Shown here piece by piece: positions 1 through 10,396 of a stretch of DNA of 64,000 nucleotides. Below the pieces are notes generated by a model, which did no database searches, was not told where the DNA came from, and was given only the letters and a program-made list of their open reading frames with translations. Each line of letters starts with the position of its first letter. The stretch's first letter is position 1. The position numbers and the translations under genes are program-made. The DNA comes from Monosiga brevicollis MX1 (taxonomy: Eukaryota > Opisthokonta > Choanoflagellata > Craspedida > Salpingoecidae). Where the stretch lies: assembly GCF_000002865.3 (NCBI RefSeq), contig NW_001865043.1:956872-1020871 (forward strand). Reading direction: 5' to 3'.

Positions 1-817
1 ATGGCGGGAATCGGTTTCGTCCGCCTAACCAAGAATGAAGAGGGCATGCAAGCGTCGGCTCGCATTGGTAATCAATGCAAGCCAGCGCACATGTGCTTGA
101 ACTTGGAATCGCGCGGATCCCCAGGGCTTTCTGATTGCATTTGCGCCTGTGAAGGGCAGCAGCGGGCAGGCAAAGGCAGGGCGCTCATGTCCGTCTGCCA
201 CAGACCGCTGCCGGTCTTTGCGTTTTGTGCGAACCGGGTGTCAGGCATTTTCATCAACTTTGATCAAAATCCAAAAATAGAAACAACCGCATTCACTGCG
301 TTCGCCTCCTGTTGTATCGAGTCTCCTGGAGTTTTCAAAGACAGAATGTCACACCCACAGAAGCAGAGACAGGGAGAAAAAGAGAGACAGAGAGAGAGAG
401 AGTAGAAGAGAGAGTGTAGACTGAGAGTAGACTGAGAGTAGAGATTGAGAGAGCGACAGAGAGAGAGTGAGAGAGAGAGAGATCGGGATGTGAATGAAAA
501 AGAGACAAAAGCCCATCTGCCCATCCACCCATCCACCCATCCACCCAAGGACAAGCCAAAACGTTAATCCCGCCCCGCCCCCTCTCTCCTCTCTATGTGT
601 GTGTGTCCCCAGTCTTCTCTCTTGCCGAGCATTGGCTGCATGACACAAGAGGCACGATAGAGAGCTAGAAAAGCACATTGGCTGAATGGCCGAGAGCCAG
701 ACAGCGACGGAAAGCCACGGGTGAGGCAGCGAGGTCGAGCGAGGTCGAGAGACACACACTCTCTCTTGTCTTTCTCTTTATTTTTATTTTTTAAATTTGA
801 GTGCTAAAGAGCAAACT

Positions 818-909
<92 letters not shown>

Positions 910-1254
910 TCTGCTGCTTTTGACTTTGGGCTGCCTCGTCGCTGGTCTTTGGCGGGTCGTAGCTCGGCTTGGTCGGCAGAGAGGGGTTAGTAAAAGTGGG
1001 TTGCCAGTTGGTCAGCAGACGGGTGGTGGTGGGCTGGCGAGGATTGGCTCAAAGGGTCAGAGTGTGGGGTGGTGCCTGCACTGTTGCGACGCTGGCTTGC
1101 TGCCGAGTCCGGCCGGCTGCTGGCGCTGCCTGGGCATCGTTCTCCTGGCTGCTTTTTGGGCTCGCCCAAGGCAGCCTAGGCACAGCTTGCCTCGACGCGC
1201 TCTACCTTGTTCCTTTCCAGCTGACAGTCAAGCATTCAAGGGGCACCGTCGAGC
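1..1254. other. No recognisable gene; low-complexity flank
   Basis: Open frames cross this stretch on both strands, but none shows a domain, and several depend on GA/CT-rich sequence. A GA-rich tract lies at about 360-485 and a long pure CT tract at 821-904. The end closest to 1255 should hold the 5' UTR and promoter of the PTP-like gene. I see no TATA box or other site I would defend. Confidence 0.5.
821..904. repeat. (CT)n microsatellite
   Basis: An uninterrupted CT run of about 42 units, roughly 350 bp upstream of the PTP-like start codon. It produces long Leu-Ser open frames on the + strand that are not genes. Confidence 0.98.
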
Positions 1255-4200
1255 ATGGAGCGCAAAACCAGCGTCTATCTGCCGCCTGTCTCGGCCATTC
1301 ACACAGACAAGATTCTCGAAAATGAGAAATGGATCATGACCCCCGACAACCCGACGTTGTTTCAAGAGATTCCTCTCGAGGCTGTTGACCTCACCAGCAT
1401 CCCTGCTGGCGTCCGCAACCACAAGTACAACCGCTATGCAGATGTCTTGCCCACGTATGTGTGCACGATTCTCACCTGCTCTAGCCCGTCTGTCGCTTCC
1501 AGCCGCCGCCTCATCCGGTTATCCTCTTGCTTTAGCCCGGCCACCCGTGTTCCGCTGGCCGAGTTGGACAGCGATCCCACCACAGCTTACATCAACGCCA
1601 ACTTTGTGCGGGGTGCTCACAACAACAAACGCAAATACATTGCCGTAAGCACCCCGCACCCCTTTAGACCGTGACCCCCGACACAAGAGCGTCGCGTGCG
1701 TTTAGCATTGTTGTGGTCACCCACCCTCACTCGTCCTGGTGTAAAACCATGTTGTCGCGCCATTGTGATTCCAGGCCATGGCCCCTTTGCCCGCAACCCT
1801 GCGAAGCTGGTGGCGCATGATTTGGCAAGAACAGGTGACCGCAATAGTCATGGCCACGCCCCTCAACGAAAATGGCACAGACCTCTGCTCCCGCTACTGG
1901 GCTCCGTCTCCTGTGAGTGGACGGCCAGAATTGTCCATTGTCTTCCTGATCGCTACGAGATCCGAATACAATGAGCCCTGAGTACGCCCCTCTTGGATCC
2001 ACTCTCACATGTGCATGCATCTCGGACATGGCGAGGATATAGGGTCAAAAGATCAAGTGCATGAATATGTTTGTCCGAACCATGGCCACCAGCGATGTCA
2101 AAGACAAGGTCAGGCGCCGCCTACAACCGCCCGCATCCTTTGCTTCGCAACCGTTGACATGTCCAGAAGCGCTGTCTGGCTTGGTGGATTGCGTCTGCCG
2201 CCTCAATTTGCGGAGTAACCCTCTTCCATGCCTGGCATCATCCCACAGGGCTACCTGCGCACCCTGCTCCAAATCGAGGCAGAGGATGGCGAGAAGCGAC
2301 AGCTGATGCACTTTTGGATGTACGATTGGAATCCCAGAAATCCCGACAGCCTACTCTACTGTCTCCGTGACATGCACCTGTAAGATGGATCGCCTTCTGC
2401 TTTTTGCCTGCCTGACATCGGGGGCTTGGCAGTCAGCACTCACCCGCATTGGCAGGCCACAGCGGCAGCCCTATCGTCGCTCCAACTCACTGCTTACCTT
2501 GGCTTTTCACAGGAGCGAAAAGCAGCTGGCCAAGGGCGGCCCCATATTGGTCCACGACAGCGCCGGTGTCGGCCGTGCCGGCGTTATCATTGCGACCGAC
2601 TTTGCAACCGAGCTCCTAGAGTCAACGGGCAAGGTACGCGTCGCTATTCCGTCCCCCTCCTGATCGTCGCCACCCTTCTCATCTCTCGTGTCCGTCTTTC
2701 CATCTTCCATCTCGCGCCATGCGCGTAGGCGGACACGCTTGGTATTGTACGCGAGTTGCGCCAGGATCGCATGGCTCTGGTCCAAACTCCGGAGCACTAT
2801 CTGCTTGTGCAGCAGGCCATTCGGCTTTTTGCTCGAACGGCCGGTGTGGCCTTGAGCGAGATTGAAGATATCCACACGCAGCCCGAGGGCGCGCCTGCAG
2901 CTCTGACAGACACCAGTGCTCGCTCTGGTGCCATCGAGCACATCTCCATGCAAGCCACAAAAAAAGTCAACAAGAAGAAAAAGAAAAAGCATCGCCTCAG
3001 CTTTCGTCGTCGCGATGGCGAAGATTCGAGCTCAGATGACTCGGACAACGAAGGCAGCGGTAAGAAGAAGGGTCGCAACAAAAACAAGGGCAACGCCCTG
3101 GCCGATAAGCTGCGCGGCCTGCGTCAAATTCACGAGGGCGATGATGATCTGGACAACAACGTGGTATGAATGCATTGCCCAGCTTCAATCCGGTCGCAAT
3201 ACATCACCACCCAGTGCCGTACTGCTCGCTGCGTGAGCCAGCGCCCCATTTCATCTTTGCTTCTGAATCCAATAGATCCGACAAACCGACGATCGCAAGC
3301 TGGACGATCCGAAGGTCAAACAAAAGTGGCAAGAGGAGCGGGAAAGCTTTGCCGCCAGCAAGCCCACCTCACCGGAGCCAGCGCCCGAAGCAGCGGCACC
3401 CTCCTCCATGTCTGCCAGCGTCCAAAGCAACGAGGTGGCCTCGAGCATTACACCTTCTCCGCCCACTTCTGCATCCGTGCTCAACGGCGCACCATCCACA
3501 AGCTCGCAGGACACCTCCCGTGCACCTAGTCAAAGCATGCCCCCACCCAGCTCACCGGTGCGCAAGAGCGCGCCTGTGTTGCGGCGGCTCTCCTCGGTAT
3601 GTGCCAGTGGGTGACCCTGTTAGCGGGTTTGGCTAATATCGTGACGTACCGGCAGGCATGGCTATCGCGGGGAGTGTTCGGGTGTTTGCTCCGGTCAACT
3701 CACAATCTCTACCTTCCTTGGTGCTCGTCCCGGATAGGCTCGGACTACCGAGCTGGAGCAGCAAATTGCCGAGCTCAAACGTGCAATTGCCTCAAAATCT
3801 GAATGGTTGCGCACGCTGCGAACCAAGCTGGAGTCGCAGCAGCACAAGGTTTCGTCATTACAGCTTGAGTTTGACCAGGCTAAACGACAGCTGAACACTG
3901 TGGAGCTGGGCAGACTGGCCGAGGTTGAGAAGCAAGTCGAGGACGAGCGTCGTCACGTCGTACTCCAGGTGGTTGGCGCACTCGATTTGCAAGGATTGAG
4001 CGAAGCCGAACAGGTGATCATGAGTATGGCCATGGCACCAACGCCCGCCTTCCGACACGTGACGGCAGCTCATCGTCTTGCAAAGGTGAGTGTGTTGCAT
4101 TTCAAAGACACGTGGCTTCTTGATTCAACATTTGTGTTCTTTTCTTGGCCGCTGCTCCGACATCTTATGCTGGTCCGACTTCTTGTGTGCTAGTCGTCAC

Positions 4201-4304
4201 AAACATCCGAGAACGAGGATGCCCAATCAACAGAGGCCTCGTTGCTCGCGGGCATTATGGCTGGCATGCCGAGCATGCGGGGTGACTCAGCGCCAGCCCT
4301 TTGA
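1255..4304 (+). CDS. Protein tyrosine phosphatase-like protein, predicted catalytically dead
   Basis: A multi-exon gene that reads as a classical PTP domain followed by a basic linker and a coiled-coil tail. Exon 1 (from ATG 1255) gives the KYNRYADVLPT motif; the next exon gives YINANFVRG (about 1580-1610); then comes a block like 'GPLPETxxDFWRM' (about 1776-1850); then LMHFWMYDWNPRNP (about 2303-2345) where the WPD loop should be; then the P-loop HDSAGVGRAG (about 2553-2582); then the LRQDRMALVQTPEHY motif (about 2755-2800). The nucleophilic Cys of HCSAGVGRTG is Asp (GAC at 2556-2558), and the WPD acid is also missing, so this is a pseudophosphatase by sequence. Downstream are a Lys-rich acidic-serine stretch (2960-3160), a Ser/Pro-rich exon and a coiled coil (about 3745-4085). 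The last exon ends at TGA 4302-4304. No transmembrane segment is seen, so it is probably cytoplasmic. Exon joins are by eye. Confidence 0.85.
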
Positions 4305-4924
4305 ATTTTGCTCAATGTGCTGCCGTTTTCGGCCTCGAGACTTAAACGCCCCTTCTTCGTTCCTTGACTCCGAGCTTGGGGAACGAGACGATTGCGTGAC
4401 CCCGATGTGCGGTCTACGCGCGATTGGTGCGTCTGCGCCATATCCGTCTGACTGTTGTGAAATGAACTGCAGGGCCCGTGCCAAAAATGGGTATATTTTG
4501 TTTGCCTTCCATCCGTCCTCGTCCCTTGACTCGCATCCAGGCGCATGACGTGTTTGTTTTTTGTTTTTTTAATTCTGTGTTTTTCTTTTTGTTTTTTTAT
4601 CTTCTTGTTTGTACCTGTCCGCGTGGCACAGCACGCCCGTGTTGGCGCCCCTCTTCGTGGCCCCTTCTCCTTTTTGACCTGTCCTGCTATACATGGACTG
4701 ACATGCGAATAAATAATTCAATCCAGTGTCTGCTCTGTCCACTTTGCTCAGTGCTTCTGACCCCCAATTCGAGCAAAAAGAACACGAAACATTTGTTGTC
4801 ATCATCCAATTGCAACGCTTTTTGTGTTGATGTTTTGTTGATGTTTTGCGATGTGCAAAAGTTGCGTGATCGATGAGGGATCGGACCTTGTTCCTCGCGA
4901 AGGAGCGAGCACGTCTCTGCGACA
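4305..4924. other. Intergenic, T-rich
   Basis: The 3' flank of the PTP-like gene and 5' flank of the beta-helix gene. It has T-rich patches (4550-4610) and one AATAAA-like hexamer near 4708. No gene is recognised. Confidence 0.5.
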
Positions 4925-7030
4925 ATGACCATGCCCTTGTGGGTGTTACTGGCCTCGCTGCTGTTGGTGGTAGGCAGAGGGGCCAGAGCGGAAAGTGTAC
5001 AGCGAGGGTGTGGGGTGGAGCGTGTTCGCATCTGTGGTGCGCACTGCGAGGCGGTCAGGTCGCTTCCGTGTGTGTTTGCAACCTGGTCCGACATGCGCGC
5101 AGCTCTAGGACGCAAGCCTCTGCGCCACACGGTTATTGAGTTTGGCCCTGGACTCCACTTTCTTAACAGCAGCAGTCTGGTACTGGGACTTGATGATGCC
5201 AACGTGAGCCTGGTGGGGGCAGGCCGGGAGGCTACTGTTGTCTCGGGTGGCGTGCTGCTAGACGAATGGGTCGATGCACCAGAGTGGCCCGGTTACTGGC
5301 AGGCCCGCCTCCCAGATAATGTTTCATACGTACGTCAGCTCTTTGTATACAACCAGACGAGAGCCGCAACACCTGGGCTTGCCTTTTCTCGTCGCTTCAC
5401 CGCGCGGTCGGCTGAGATGGTGTATAACCACACGAACATGAACGACCCCGAGCACTCCATCGTGCTCTTTCCGGGCCAGTTCAATGCTTCCTATCACAAT
5501 CCCGGTGACGTGCTAGTCTCGATCTATCACTGTTGGACTCTGACGACGCATCGAGTTCGTGCCTTTGATCCCACCAACCTCACATTGACTTTGCTTCAGG
5601 CTCCGCACGTGGATATTCCTCGCTGTGAGCATGCGAGTGGAAAACGTTTCTATGTTGAGGATGCGCGCGAATACCTGGCTCGCGTCCCCGGTCGTTTCTA
5701 CGTCGATCGTGAGGCGCGTATGATCTTGTATCACCCTCTGCCTTTGGAAGCGTCGCAGCGCTCCAAGTTTCAAGCCGTGATCGGTCAGAACATCACCTTG
5801 TTGCGTGGGGCCGGTGCAAGCGGTGTGCGAATAGCAAATCTCAGCTTGATGCATGGACAAGTGGATATGCTGGGTTATTTTGAAGGTGACTGCGACGCGC
5901 AGAGCGCCACTAATCTCAAGAGCGCAGCCGTCGTAGTCAACAACGGCAGCGACTGGAACATCACCAATGTGGCCATCGCCCACGTGGGAACTCATGGACT
6001 CTGGCTCAACGCGAGCGTGAGCAACGTTCTCGTCCAGGGTCTTCATACCTTTGACACGGCGGCAAGTGGTGTGCGCTTGGGTCACTATTCGGCTCATCCA
6101 GCAACGCGGGCCACGCAAGGAGTGATTCTCGAGGATTCCTTGCTAGAGACGGGGGGACAGGTTTATGTCATGGCCCCGGGCATGTTGCTGGTGGCCTGCC
6201 GTGCGTGCCGGGTGGCTTACAACACAATCCGAAACTTTTCCTATTCTGGCATTAGTACGGGATATGGGTTTAGCGAGGCGCCCGCCGACCTGGCTGACAC
6301 GGTCCTGTACCGAAATCATCTGCACAGCCTGGGGCAGGGTGTTCTCAGCGACATGGGGTGTGTTTACACCTGGGGTGGCGACCAAGCTGGACTTCGGGTG
6401 GATGGCAACGTGTGTCACGACGTGGTCAACTTTGATCCGGCCCTAGGTGGCTACGGTGGTTGGGGCATTTATACGGACCAGTCTTCTCGCAACGTGGTCA
6501 TTTGCAACAATCTGGTGTACGATACGGCGTCCAGCTGTGTGCACGAGCACGAAGCTACGGCGGTGTTGCTGTCCAACAATATACTGGTGCAAACAGGGCG
6601 GTGGGCTAACCCTGGCGCGGCTGCTTTGCGGGGTGCGCTCCCGGACCCCCGACGTGACATCTGGGCCAACTTTACGCTTACCACCAACGTGCTAGTGTCC
6701 GAGGCTGGCAATGCGAGCTCCTCAGGTCTCCTGTTTTATGCTGCTGCGGACTGGGCCGTGGCGTACAACAGCAGTGCTTACGACTCCAACCTCTATTTCG
6801 TGTCCGAGGCCAGTGGCCGTAACGCTTCAGCGCTTCGAGTGTTTCCAGGAGGGGTGACGTTGGCCACCTGGCAAGCTCAGGGTTACGACCGCCGTTCTCG
6901 TGAAGCTGATCCTTTATTTGCTGACCCAGCCGCCCGCAACTTTTCCTTGCTTCCGAACTCACCTGCGCTGGCACTCGGGTTCCAACCTGTGCCCTGGGAA
7001 CTTGCTGGGTGCTCGTGGCCCTCTTGTTAA
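4925..7030 (+). CDS. Secreted right-handed parallel beta-helix protein, intronless
   Basis: A single uninterrupted 701-codon frame. Residues 1-23 form a signal peptide (MTMPLWVLLASLLLVVGRG), so the product should be secreted or lysosomal. The body is built of short beta-helix turns, such as 'VLYRNHLHSLGQGVLSDMG' followed by CVYTWGG and GGWGIYTDQSS. The chain ends in the 'LLPNSPALALGFQPVPWEL' signature common at the end of carbohydrate-active beta-helix proteins. The layout (N-terminal region with a heirloom 'FYVDREARMILYHPLP' strand, then right-handed helix) resembles bacterial beta-helix glycoside hydrolases of the GH141 type. That assignment is tentative and I cannot identify the catalytic acids. 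More than ten N-glycosylation sequons are present. The absence of introns, when nearly every protein-coding neighbour has many, suggests horizontal acquisition or retroposition. Confidence 0.8.
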   Translation: MTMPLWVLLASLLLVVGRGARAESVQRGCGVERVRICGAHCEAVRSLPCVFATWSDMRAALGRKPLRHTVIEFGPGLHFLNSSSLVLGLDDANVSLVGAGREATVVSGGVLLDEWVDAPEWPGYWQARLPDNVSYVRQLFVYNQTRAATPGLAFSRRFTARSAEMVYNHTNMNDPEHSIVLFPGQFNASYHNPGDVLVSIYHCWTLTTHRVRAFDPTNLTLTLLQAPHVDIPRCEHASGKRFYVEDAREYLARVPGRFYVDREARMILYHPLPLEASQRSKFQAVIGQNITLLRGAGASGVRIANLSLMHGQVDMLGYFEGDCDAQSATNLKSAAVVVNNGSDWNITNVAIAHVGTHGLWLNASVSNVLVQGLHTFDTAASGVRLGHYSAHPATRATQGVILEDSLLETGGQVYVMAPGMLLVACRACRVAYNTIRNFSYSGISTGYGFSEAPADLADTVLYRNHLHSLGQGVLSDMGCVYTWGGDQAGLRVDGNVCHDVVNFDPALGGYGGWGIYTDQSSRNVVICNNLVYDTASSCVHEHEATAVLLSNNILVQTGRWANPGAAALRGALPDPRRDIWANFTLTTNVLVSEAGNASSSGLLFYAAADWAVAYNSSAYDSNLYFVSEASGRNASALRVFPGGVTLATWQAQGYDRRSREADPLFADPAARNFSLLPNSPALALGFQPVPWELAGCSWPSC

Positions 7031-7523
7031 CTCGACCCTATCTTGAATATAATCGAAACATCTATAGACGGGCTTGTGTGTGTTAGCGTCAAATCCGTGT
7101 TTCCACGCATTGGAGCACTCCAAAAGTGCTGGACCCTGACAGTGTGCCCCAGCTCTGAGGTGGTATCAACAACGATAAATCACATTGACAGCCGCCCTTG
7201 ATCCAGCGCACTCCCGCATCAGACATTAGACATCGGGTGAGAGTCAGAGTAGTGGGTTTTTGCTACTAGTCAGCCTCCGCGGCGAGTAGTAGTAGCCAAT
7301 TGCACGGATATGACGCGGTATGTGGGGATTAGGCAATCTGTACAGCTTCCCCAAAACCAGAATCAGCGACGGTATGAAAATCAAACGACACCGACCCCTA
7401 ACAAGACGAGTGCGATCGAGTCGGGCCAGTATCACGAAGTAAAAAAAAAAAAGAAAAAATCCGATGAAAAATACGCGGAAATTGACCGACCATCTCAGGC
7501 TACAAACCAGAAGAACAAAAAGT
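7031..7523. other. Intergenic, no gene seen
   Basis: The 3' flank of the beta-helix gene. An A-rich run at 7441-7458 precedes the tRNA pair. Nothing coding is recognised. Confidence 0.5.
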
Positions 7524-7604
7524 TGTCAGCGACGGGACTCGAACCCGCGCACGCGAACGTATCTGAACTTGAGTCAGACGCCTTAACCACTCGGCCACGC
7601 TGAC
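7524..7604 (-). tRNA. tRNA-Leu (anticodon CAA), copy 1
   Basis: Read on the minus strand this folds as a class II tRNA: acceptor GTCAGCG/CGCTGAC with discriminator A, D-arm with TGGCCGAGTGG, anticodon stem TCTGA/TCAGA around the loop CTCAAGT (anticodon CAA, leucine UUG), a long variable arm, and T-arm GTTCGAGTC. A short T run follows immediately downstream (AAAAAG on the + strand), as expected for RNA polymerase III termination. There is no intron in the anticodon loop. Confidence 0.95.
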
Positions 7605-7725
7605 ATTCTACTCGCGTTGCGCGAGAAAAATTTGCTCAAAAGTCAACCAAACGAAGTCGTTGCTCACATCATCAGCAAAAGAAACTCTTTTCATTCTTCA
7701 GTGATGAGAGAAAATTACAAAAAGT

Positions 7726-7806
7726 TGTCAGCGACGGGACTCGAACCCGCGCACGCGAACGTATCTGAACTTGAGTCAGACGCCTTAACCACTCGGCCAC
7801 GCTGAC
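7726..7806 (-). tRNA. tRNA-Leu (anticodon CAA), copy 2
   Basis: Identical in sequence to the copy at 7524-7604, including the short T-run terminator, and on the same strand about 120 bp away. A recent tandem duplicate or one kept identical by gene conversion. Confidence 0.95.
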
Positions 7807-8550
7807 GTACTTCTATTGAAGCTGTCATTTCGTGTGAAAATAACATATATAAAATATTGTCACTTATCACGATGAACGAATCGGGTCTATTTCGGGAATA
7901 TCAGCACACAGACCAAAGTTGGCTTTGCACTTTTTTTTTTCTGAGAGCAGGCAAGCAAGCGGTGGCCTTTTCCATCGGTCAGTACAAGTCGTCCTGCCAA
8001 TGCGACTGACGCGGTCCACTGGCGGCCACGGCCGGTCATAGCATCTCCGTTGTGAGGGTGGGCTGGGCTCATTTTCGTTCATTGCATGCTTGGCTCAACA
8101 GTCATCTCGAGTCTCAGTTTGGCACAGTGGGCGATGGCTGATCCAAGCTTGATCGCAACTTCAAGAAGGAAGCGCTTCCCCCGTGGTTCGTGATGCATGC
8201 GCGTCATTGTTCGACGAGCACAGTTGTCATCTCGCTCATGACCACATGCGGGTGGCGCAGCTCGATACTATGACGAATATCATGGCCACCCGGTCTCGCT
8301 TCTTCAAGTCAGCCACCTGTACTGCACAAGCGCCTTGCTGCATGCCTCCTTCGTCTCACGCGAAGGCATGCTCAACGTTCTCTCACCAAGCGCACTCGGT
8401 TGTACGGGTCATTTTTATTTGCCGGAGTGCAGAGCGTTGAAGCGGCAGTGCGACCGGCCAACAAGCAGTGCGTACACCGTTCTGTCATTATTTGTGGGGG
8501 GAAGCATGCCCAGGTCGTGCCTGTAAAAGGCTGTATCACCGGTCCTTCTG
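7807..8550. other. Upstream region of the SGNH hydrolase gene; first exon unresolved
   Basis: No confident exon can be placed here. The hydrolase reading frame is open back to about 8551 and its initiating exon is probably in this stretch, but no ATG plus donor pair stands out. Confidence 0.4.
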
Positions 8551-10012
8551 GTGCGCTTACCCTCTCGCCCCCTGTGTCACGCTGGCATCAGGGTGATATA
8601 TCTGGCAGGCGACTCAAGCTTGGACAACAAAGCATGGTTGCCAGCCTCTGCCATCGCGCCAGCCGTTCGCGGCTATGAGAAGCTGTTTTCGAAGATGCTT
8701 CTGGTATGGTCGGCTCATGGCGATGCGAGAACGGCCATGGGCAAGCACTTACCCGTGCCCTCTTGATGCTTTTGTTGGGATCTAGGACGTCGCTGGTCAT
8801 GTGAACACCCAGCTGCATCAGCAGGGTCTGCCCGTCGGCTGCATCAACACGGCCATCGAGGCCACTACCCTTGCAGAGCGCCGAAATCAGCTGCTGCGTA
8901 CGTCTTTGTCGTGATCTTGTGCAGGCATTGATGCATCAAACCCGCCTCGCTCAATGATCAAGGCATGTCGTGAGTAGCCCAAGATCAGTTTTTGGCTGAT
9001 CATATCCAAGATGGAGACATCTTGGTTGCCAGCATCGGTGGAAATGACATTGCGCTGCGCCCTAGCATCGCAACGATCATCAATCTGGGTCGGTGTTCAT
9101 GTGCCGTGCTGTTTTGGGAAAAACAAACCGCACGGCCTGGCTTGGGACTGAATTCCCCACCTGTCCACGCACTCACGTGTCCACGCACTCACGCCCGCAT
9201 GCTGTGACCATCGGGCCGCCACTGCTCTTGCACGACTTGTTAGCCTGGCTCAACTTTGTCGCATGGGATAGCTCCATTACGTCAGGAAAAGCTTGGGGAT
9301 TGAACTACTTTGTGAAGCTTTTCAAGGACGATGTGACCACGTATTTGCAGCAATTGATTGGAGGCAAGCGCCCGCGAGCCATCGTCGTTTGCACCATTTA
9401 CTTTCCTTGTACGTGGCGTGCCAGGCGCATTGTCTTGCTGACCGCGCTTGTTGTTGCCGGGCGGGTGAGCACCGGCACGCTGGCTCCCAACGACTAGCTA
9501 ACACAGAGCACTGCCAACACATGAATCACATGAATCAGGTGAAAACCAAAGCGGATGGGCCGATCCGATTCTCAATCTGGCACGCTACTCGAACAACCCC
9601 CAGCGTCTTCAGGTGCATCTCAATTCCAGCCTTGGTCGAGATCAGAGTGTCCAGTCGAAAGGCACGAGGCGTACTGGCATGAGACGCGCATGAAAGGCTC
9701 ACAAGGTGGTCTGTCTGCCTGCAGAATTTAATACAACAGATATTTATTCGCGCTACCTCGGAGATTCGTGTGCAGGGAGTACCCGTCATTCCCGTCCCCC
9801 TGTTTGATGTGCTAGATTCCACATGCCCTGGTAAGTGTCTTCTTCTAATCCTGCTGCACATTGACACTGGACGGTCATGACTCTACATGGTGCTGCCCTC
9901 GCGAATAGACGACTACGTAGATAGAGTTGAACCCAGCGTTCAGGGGGGCGAGAAGATGGCCGCCTTTCTCTTGCAACGTCTAGCTGAACACGGATGTCTT
10001 CATCAGGCGTAG
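8551..10012 (+). CDS. SGNH/GDSL-type hydrolase (5' end uncertain)
   Basis: Spliced exons give a coherent SGNH-fold protein. Block I is VIYLAGDSSLDNKAW (about 8593-8637), with the nucleophilic Ser in GDS. Then come DVAGHVNTQLHQQG (8787 on), DGDILVASIGGND (block III GGND, about 9012-9050), AWGLNYFVKLFKDDVTTY (about 9288-9345), RPRAIVVCTIYFPC (about 9373-9412), SGWADPILNLARYSNNP (about 9550-9600), VPVIPVPLFDVLD (about 9780-9820), and a last exon DDYVDRVEPSVQGGEKM ending at TAG 10010-10012. The spacing fits a conserved protist/algal family of SGNH hydrolase-type esterases. The usual block V Asp-x-x-His is not obvious in the last exon, so either the family uses another His or the activity is unusual. 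Substrate unknown. Start codon not located. Confidence 0.75.
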
Positions 10013-10396
10013 CAACTGTTGTATAGTTGACCTGATTTTGCCACGATCTGTACCACCAACAGCTTGAGATTGTACTTCATCATGGCTGTGTTCGAGTTTT
10101 TCTCAGCTCAGCATCGCACGACACAGGAGCGTCCCAACCTTTCCGCTTTTTCATAGTGCGTACCAAAGACTCTCTCGTTATCAAGTCTGACTTTCAGGGA
10201 CCTCAAAGTCAGGCGCAGCAAAATTTGATAAATGAAATGTAATTACGCTTACGCTTTCTCTTTGCGGGGTCAGGGCAAAACCCTCAAACAAACTCAAAAC
10301 AACAAGCAAGGGTCTGGTCAAAAACAAAACGACATGACAACTCAGCATGTAAACATGGAATCATGCCGGCGACTGCAAACCGGGCCACGCTTCCAA
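10013..10396. other. Intergenic between convergent genes
   Basis: The 3' flanks of the SGNH hydrolase gene (+) and the TSP1/SH2 gene (-). Nothing recognised. Confidence 0.5.

Noticed and set aside
264-759. Minus-strand Ser/Leu-rich open frames
   Set aside because: They are translations of the GA-rich tract and have no domain or splice context.
797-1339. A 180-codon + frame starting in the CT tract
   Set aside because: The N-terminal half is the Leu-Ser product of the microsatellite, and it overlaps the real PTP-like start in another frame.
7310-7805. Two + strand frames ending in the same residues
   Set aside because: They share an end because both read through the antisense of identical tRNA-Leu genes.
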